DNA of 64,000 nt, taken from contig JAFDWU010000002.1 in NCBI GenBank assembly GCA_018268315.1, positions 1 through 64,000 of the forward strand, read 5' to 3'. The notes beneath the pieces were generated by a model. The model made no database searches. It saw nothing but the letters and a program-made list of their open reading frames with translations, and was not told where the DNA came from. The stretch is from Armatimonadota bacterium. Its GTDB lineage: Bacteria; Armatimonadota; Fimbriimonadia; Fimbriimonadales; Fimbriimonadaceae. Numbering within the stretch: position 1 is the stretch's first letter; each line of letters opens with the position of its first letter. Both the position numbers and the translations under genes were made by a program. Positions 60,174 to 64,000 of the stretch are shown here, piece after piece.

Positions 60174-60554
60174 ATGGCGAAACTAGACATGATCGGCATT
60201 GTCTGCAAGGACATGGCGAAGGCGGCCGCCTTCTATCGCGAGCTTGGACTTCCATTCGAAGAACCCGGCGACGAGCCCTATATCGAAGTTGAAGGGCCGG
60301 GCGGCTTGCGAATTAGCCTGAATGCCCTCACGATGGTCAAGGAGATCGACCCACATTACGAGGAGCCGAAAGGATTCCGAATGGGGCTGGCGTTCAAAAC
60401 CGATTCACCCGCCGAGGTCGACAGCCTCTACAACAGCCTCACGAGCAAGGGATACGCCAGCCACAAGGCGCCGTTCGACGCATTTTGGGGACAGCGATAC
60501 GCCCAGGTGCTCGATCCCGACGGCAACGTTGTCGATCTTTTCGCTCCGCTCTAA
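60174..60554 (+). CDS. VOC-superfamily (glyoxalase/bleomycin resistance) protein
   Basis: The 126-residue protein has the paired beta-alpha-beta-beta-beta modules of VOC proteins: IGIVCKDMAKAAAFYRELGLPFEE at the start, RMGLAFKTDSPAEVDSLYNSL in the middle, and YAQVLDPDGNVVDLFAPL at the end (Glu/His metal-site positions partly degenerate). Its function is unknown; it may form a unit with the aminotransferase gene immediately upstream. Confidence 0.85.
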   Translation: MAKLDMIGIVCKDMAKAAAFYRELGLPFEEPGDEPYIEVEGPGGLRISLNALTMVKEIDPHYEEPKGFRMGLAFKTDSPAEVDSLYNSLTSKGYASHKAPFDAFWGQRYAQVLDPDGNVVDLFAPL

Positions 60555-60562
60555 AAGGGCCG

Positions 60563-60571
60563 TGGTATACT
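60563..60571 (+). promoter_or_regulatory. Extended -10 promoter candidate for rpmH
   Basis: TG-G-TATACT (60563-60571) is an extended -10 element lying 35 bases before the rpmH ATG, with no good -35. It would start transcription just after the VOC gene stop. Read-through from the VOC gene is also possible. Confidence 0.45.
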
Positions 60572-60605
60572 TGCCCCTCTTATTTCCTGGAGTGAAGTTT
60601 AGAAA

Positions 60606-60740
60606 ATGAAGCGAACGTTCCAACCGAATAACCGCAAGCGACATAAGACCCACGGCTTTCGGGTCCGCATGCGAACTACCGACGGCCAAAACGTCTTGAA
60701 GCGCCGACGTACCCGGGGCCGCAAGCGAATTGCGGCTTAA
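60606..60740 (+). CDS. rpmH: 50S ribosomal protein L34
   Basis: The 44-residue protein starts [19 protein letters not shown] and continues with highly basic sequence ending [11 protein letters not shown], the bL34 pattern. Its last bases overlap the rnpA start, as is common for this pair. Confidence 0.97.
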   Translation: MKRTFQPNNRKRHKTHGFRVRMRTTDGQNVLKRRRTRGRKRIAA

Positions 60741-61056
60741 CGGCCCATCCAAGCGCCGGTTCGACGAAATTTTTCGATTAGGTCGAAGAGTATCGGGAAC
60801 CGGCCTTCGTGTGTATTCAGCTCCTGGCTCCGGCCTAATGGGCTTTACCACGTCGAAATCCCTAGGCTGTCGCGCGCGTAGAAATCATTTGCAACGCAAA
60901 GTTAGAGAGGCCGTAGGTCTTACTAGCGACCTGCCCTCGGGCTATGATTGGATTGTCCTTCTGCGAGCAGAGGGCCAGAAGCTCAGCTTCAAAGATCTGG
61001 CGCAGGAGTGGGCGCAGCTTTCGTCGAAGATCACTCAACAATGGGAAGGCGCATAG
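60730..61056 (+). CDS. rnpA: Ribonuclease P protein component
   Basis: RnpA binds the RNase P RNA and helps process pre-tRNA. The sequence starts with [19 protein letters not shown] and contains the basic helix [14 protein letters not shown], matching the family's RNR motif region loosely. Length 108 is normal. The TTG start lies inside rpmH. Position between rpmH and yidD makes the call secure despite a divergent sequence. Confidence 0.88.
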   Translation: MRLNGPSKRRFDEIFRLGRRVSGTGLRVYSAPGSGLMGFTTSKSLGCRARRNHLQRKVREAVGLTSDLPSGYDWIVLLRAEGQKLSFKDLAQEWAQLSSKITQQWEGA

Positions 61057-61058
61057 GA

Positions 61059-61250
61059 ATGTTCCTGATACGATGCTATCAAATAGGCTTTGCCTGGATG
61101 CCTCCCACCTGCCGATACACCCCCAGCTGCTCTGAATACACCATGGAAGCCATTAACCGATACGGCCTCCTGAAGGGCAGTGCGATGGGCCTGAAGCGAA
61201 TCTGCCGCTGCCACCCTTGGGGCTCCAGCGGACATGACCCCGTTCCTTAG
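61059..61250 (+). CDS. yidD: Membrane protein insertion efficiency factor YidD
   Basis: The protein has the short YidD form: an N-terminal amphipathic stretch ([13 protein letters not shown]), then the family core [15 protein letters not shown], and CRCHPWG. I start at ATG 61059, just after the rnpA stop, with GGAAGG about 9 bases upstream; an ATG at 61041 inside rnpA is the alternative. It aids YidC-dependent insertion. Confidence 0.92.
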   Translation: MFLIRCYQIGFAWMPPTCRYTPSCSEYTMEAINRYGLLKGSAMGLKRICRCHPWGSSGHDPVP

Positions 61251-61261
61251 TTTTACATTCA

Positions 61262-62635
61262 ATGAGTAAGCCAGCCCAATCGCCCAAGCAACAGCTGATT
61301 TCCAATCTGCTGCTGATCACTACGCTTTTCCTGCTGTTCCAGCTGATCTTCAACTCGAACAAGGGCCCGCAGGACACCCGCACCGCTGACGTCGTTCTGC
61401 AATCGATTCGCTCGATGAATAAGGAGAACAAGGATTTCAGCATCGTTGCCGAATCAAGGATATACGAATCGAAAATTGATGCGGAAGTAAAGGCGGGCAC
61501 GCTTTCGCAAGACCAAGCGACGGCGCTGAAGTTCGAATCCAGCATGCTGGTGGCCGATACTCAACTCCGCGGCGGCCTTCAAACCGGCGAAATCAACCGC
61601 CTGGATGCCGCTTACCAAACCCTCCACCGTCTGCGAAAGCAAAGCTCAGACAAGCCGATGTGGAAGGAGCAGCAGGTCACCGTCGCGCCGATGGATAAGC
61701 TGCCGCAGACCACCTGGACCGGCGAAGCCCTTTACCAAACCGCGGTTGCAACCCTTAGCGAGGCAAATCGAAACGATCTCGTCGCGGGATTCATCCCAGG
61801 CTTTGCCCTCATCGACTTCCTGGTCCACCTAACCGGCGCAAATCCCAGCTTCAGCTACGCGCTGGCCGCCTTGATTCTTGCCACCTTCGTAAGAGGCGTG
61901 ATCTGGCCGATGAGCCAGAAGCAGATGATGTGGAGCCGCCAGATGCAGCAACTCTCGCCGCTCATCAACGAAATCAAGGACAAGTTCAAAGATCAGCCAA
62001 CGGTGATGCAGGCCAAGACGATGGAGCTTTACAAGGAGTACGGCATCAACCCGATGGCGGGATGCGTGCCGGCGATGATCCAGCTTCCCTTCTTCCTTAC
62101 CGTTTACCGGTGCATGCTGCATTACCGCTTTGAGTTCCAGAAAGGCTTCTTCTTCTGGATCAGCCCCGGAACCTCGCAGGCAACCCACGGTTTCTTCGCT
62201 CCTAACCTTGGCGAGCAAGACAACCTGCTGATTGGGCTTTATCTGATTTCGATGGTCATCTCGACCTACCTACAGCCGATTACTAACCCCGACCAGGCAA
62301 AGCAGCAACGCATGATGGGCATTATTTTCGCCCTGATGTTCGGCGGAAGCATGTTCCTTGGCTTCTTCCCGGTTCCGGCCGCTTTCGTCCTTTACTGGAC
62401 CTTCACCAACATCTTCGCCACCATTCAATCGCTTAGGGCGTACCGCCTGCCGATGCCGCCGCTTGAAAAGAAGTCTGCGCCCGGCGGAGGGTTCTTCCCC
62501 AAGCAATTTGAGGCGTTGATGCAGCAGCAAAACGGCGTTTCGAACGGAAGCTCAAACGGCGTCGTTACACCAAAGCTGGTAGATAACAACCGCACCGGGA
62601 AGCCAATAAAGCACAAACCGAAAAAGCGGAAGTAA
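61262..62635 (+). CDS. yidC: Membrane protein insertase YidC
   Basis: YidC inserts and folds inner-membrane proteins. The first TM helix is about residues 14-30. The conserved core (about 190-390) has FVRGVIWPMSQKQMMWSRQMQQLSP with the groove Arg, KDQPTVMQAKTMELYKEYGINPMAGCVPAMIQLPFF, and three further TM helices. A basic tail (KHKPKKRK) would bind the ribosome. Between TM1 and the core there are only about 150 polar, helix-like residues, with no visible P1 beta-domain as in proteobacterial YidC. Total length 457 is intermediate between Gram-positive and Gram-negative forms. Confidence 0.93.
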   Translation: MSKPAQSPKQQLISNLLLITTLFLLFQLIFNSNKGPQDTRTADVVLQSIRSMNKENKDFSIVAESRIYESKIDAEVKAGTLSQDQATALKFESSMLVADTQLRGGLQTGEINRLDAAYQTLHRLRKQSSDKPMWKEQQVTVAPMDKLPQTTWTGEALYQTAVATLSEANRNDLVAGFIPGFALIDFLVHLTGANPSFSYALAALILATFVRGVIWPMSQKQMMWSRQMQQLSPLINEIKDKFKDQPTVMQAKTMELYKEYGINPMAGCVPAMIQLPFFLTVYRCMLHYRFEFQKGFFFWISPGTSQATHGFFAPNLGEQDNLLIGLYLISMVISTYLQPITNPDQAKQQRMMGIIFALMFGGSMFLGFFPVPAAFVLYWTFTNIFATIQSLRAYRLPMPPLEKKSAPGGGFFPKQFEALMQQQNGVSNGSSNGVVTPKLVDNNRTGKPIKHKPKKRK

Positions 62636-62650
62636 GATGGGGATAGGGAT

Positions 62651-63511
62651 TTGGAGACACTTCAAGAACGAATGAAAGCAATCGAAGCAACTGGCAAGAC
62701 ATTAGAGGAAGCGAAGGAGAACGCTGCGAAGCAGCTGGGGGCCGACGTTTCCAAGATCAAATGGAGCGTAGTCGAGGAGAGCAAAGGCCTCTTCGGTAAA
62801 TCGGTGGTCCGCGTTCGCGGCGAACTGGCCGAGGCTCCGGCTAAGGTTGCGGTTGAGACCAAGCCTGAGCCGGTCGTGGCAGTTGCCGAGCCGGTCGCAG
62901 CGGCTGAAGAGCCTGCGGCTGCGGCTGTTGAGCCGGAACCGACGGTTGCCGCAGCGCCTAAGGGCCGTGGCCGCTCTGCCGCGCCCAAGAAGGAAGCTCC
63001 GACCGCCGTTGTGCAGACCGAAGAAGGCGGTGAGCCGCAGTCCGAAGTCGTCGCAACCCAGGAGGACGCCGACAAACTGCTTGCCGTGGTCAAAAAGATC
63101 ATCGATTCCGCGGAATTGACGGTCGACATGAAGGTTTCTGAGCTAAGCGGACGCTACGTCAGCATCGAGCTTGATGGCCGAGACGTAGCCCACCTGGTTG
63201 GCAAGCATGGCGAAGTCATCAACGCGCTCCAGTATCTGGTCAACATCATTTCCAGCCGCAAGGTGACCCCCGGCGTGCGCGCGACGATCGACGGCAACAA
63301 CTATCGCCGCCGCCGTGAAGAGCAGCTAAGCCGATTGGCCAACCGAATTGCCACCGAAGTGAAGAACCGCCAGGAAGAGGCCGTTTTGAATGCGCTTCCG
63401 GCTTTCGAGCGAAGGATCGTCCACAAGGCGCTCTCGACCTTCGAAGGCGTGGTGACCTACAGCGAGGGCGAAGAGCCTAACCGCTGCGTGGTCGTCGCCC
63501 CGGTTGAGTAA
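62651..63511 (+). CDS. jag: RNA-binding protein Jag/KhpB
   Basis: The order is a Jag_N domain (about 10-55, with TGKTLEEAKENAAKQLG and a GLFGK phrase), an Ala/Pro/Glu/Val-rich linker (about 60-135), a KH domain with the GKHG loop (about 185-190), and an R3H domain (RRREEQLSRLANRIA, then FERRIVHKAL). Jag proteins bind RNA and are linked to cell elongation control. The start is a TTG preceded by AGGGA; the next ATG would remove seven residues and lacks a ribosome site. Confidence 0.92.
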   Translation: METLQERMKAIEATGKTLEEAKENAAKQLGADVSKIKWSVVEESKGLFGKSVVRVRGELAEAPAKVAVETKPEPVVAVAEPVAAAEEPAAAAVEPEPTVAAAPKGRGRSAAPKKEAPTAVVQTEEGGEPQSEVVATQEDADKLLAVVKKIIDSAELTVDMKVSELSGRYVSIELDGRDVAHLVGKHGEVINALQYLVNIISSRKVTPGVRATIDGNNYRRRREEQLSRLANRIATEVKNRQEEAVLNALPAFERRIVHKALSTFEGVVTYSEGEEPNRCVVVAPVE

Positions 63512-63533
63512 AATCGCTATCTCCCGATCTTGT

Positions 63534-63608
63534 GGGCTGGTAGCTCAGCGGTAGAGCAGCGGCCTTTTAAGCCGTTGGTCATGGGTTCGAATCCCATCCG
63601 GCCCACCA
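63534..63608 (+). tRNA. tRNA-Lys (anticodon UUU)
   Basis: The acceptor stem GGGCTGG pairs with CCGGCCC, followed by A-CCA. The D arm reads GCTCAGCGGTAGAGC and the anticodon loop CTTTTAA gives UUU. The T arm GGGTTCGAATCCC is perfect. It lies 22 bases after jag. Confidence 0.97.
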
Positions 63609-63628
63609 TTTTCCTTTGCGCGTCCGTG

Positions 63629-63659
63629 TGTGTCCGTTCTGGACACATGGGTAACACCC
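63629..63659 (+). other. Tandem small hairpins downstream of tRNA-Lys
   Basis: TGTGTCC/GGACACA around a GTTCT loop (63629-63647) is followed directly by GGGT-AAC-ACCC (63649-63658). No T tract follows, so a Rho-independent terminator is doubtful. The sequence looks somewhat like the end of an insertion element; no transposase is present. Confidence 0.35.
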
Positions 63660-63679
63660 TGATCGCTTGGCCGGCCCGC

Positions 63680-63889
63680 TCATTTCTTGCCGGCTCTTCG
63701 AACCTGTAGGGCCAACGACAACACCAGACCCGCCACTAGCCCAACCGGACCGCCCAAGAAGAATCCAGGAATGATAGGAGGCGCACCGCTATTTCGGTAG
63801 TAGTCCTTGACTCCAAACTGAAAGAACAGCGTAACAGCGGCAACTCCCAGCCCGATGCTGAGGAATACGATCAGGCAGCCACGCAACAT
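63680..63889 (-). CDS. Small two-helix membrane protein, 69 aa
   Basis: Two hydrophobic segments (about residues 4-24 and 39-60) are joined by a loop containing YYRNSGAPPIIPG, and the tail is basic. I start at the ATG at 63889; a GTG at 63913 is possible. No family recognised. Confidence 0.5.
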   Translation of the reverse strand: MLRGCLIVFLSIGLGVAAVTLFFQFGVKDYYRNSGAPPIIPGFFLGGPVGLVAGLVLSLALQVRRAGKK

Positions 63890-63991
63890 TGGGCTTATGC
63901 TACACAGCGCCACTTGGGTCAGGGCCGCGTAAGCGACAACGCGATGGAACTGTAATGGCCACGTTAAGTTGTATCATGCGGGAGAAATCTT

Positions 63992-64000
63992 GTGAAGGTC
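63992..64000 (+). CDS. Possible gene start at the right edge
   Basis: GGGAG followed after seven bases by GTG AAG GTC looks like a ribosome site and start codon on the plus strand. Only three codons are visible, so this is a pointer for whoever holds the adjoining sequence. Confidence 0.25.

Noticed and set aside
1-64000. CRISPR arrays, integrons, complete insertion sequences
   Set aside because: No regularly spaced direct repeats, cas genes, integrase or transposase genes were seen on reading through the window.

Overview
The window looks chromosomal and comes from a diderm bacterium. It encodes an outer-membrane secretin, a lipoprotein pilotin/PilP-like protein, a beta-barrel protein and a complete type IV pilus (T4P) machine, together with housekeeping genes. 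No phage, transposase gene or CRISPR array was seen. G+C is moderately high, genes overlap often (ATGA, TTGA, GTGA, TAATG junctions), and TTG and GTG starts are common (rpe, hisS, the amine oxidase, rnpA, jag, the GGDEF gene). I infer Armatimonadota (Fimbriimonadia-like) as the best guess, from the combination of T4P genes, secreted beta-propeller giants, zinc-free L32/L33 and a futalosine-type UbiA candidate. Only a marker-gene search could confirm this. LAYOUT. 1-70: the last codons of a plus-strand gene, followed by a terminator. 325-7001 (minus): a membrane protein, then a compact run aroK-aroB-small TM protein-PASTA pseudokinase-rpe-small TM protein-ribD (listed in transcription order). 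7065-38771 (minus): about 31.7 kb of T4P genes. In transcription order these are pilB, pilT, pilC, pilD, a FimU/GspG-like prepilin, and PilV-, PilW- and PilX-like proteins of 692, 735 and 1061 residues. They are followed by two exported giants (1598 and 2171 residues) in the PilY1 position, then pilM, pilN, pilO, a PilP-like lipoprotein, a stand-alone secretin N-domain protein and pilQ. This merges the proteobacterial fimU-pilVWX-pilY1 order with the pilMNOPQ-aroKB order. 39161-41311: a sugar isomerase-like TIM barrel, a pyroglutamyl peptidase-like protein, tRNA-Leu(UAA) and a CADD/TenA-like diiron protein. 41423-43482 (plus): L33, L32 and RecN. 43486-48412 (minus): a secreted lysozyme-like protein, HslU, an outer-membrane barrel candidate and HisS. 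48503-58833: a GGDEF protein, a membrane glycosyltransferase candidate, an amidohydrolase, an amine oxidase, UbiA, photolyase, an ECF sigma factor, a PilZ protein and a WD40-type propeller. 59051-63608 (plus): a PLP aminotransferase, a VOC protein, the conserved rpmH-rnpA-yidD-yidC-jag cluster and tRNA-Lys(UUU). HOW IT FITS TOGETHER. The T4P block supplies motors (PilB, PilT), an inner-membrane platform (PilC, PilMNO), processing (PilD), a secretin channel (PilQ plus the extra N-domain protein) and what looks like an unusually large tip complex. The GGDEF and PilZ proteins are plausible second-messenger inputs to surface behaviour, but no sequence evidence links them directly to the pilus. The most unusual items are the supersized minor pilins with the giant propeller proteins, the PASTA pseudokinase that has lost the key catalytic residues, PilB without its tetracysteine zinc site, and PilM with an approximately 147-residue proline-rich insertion.
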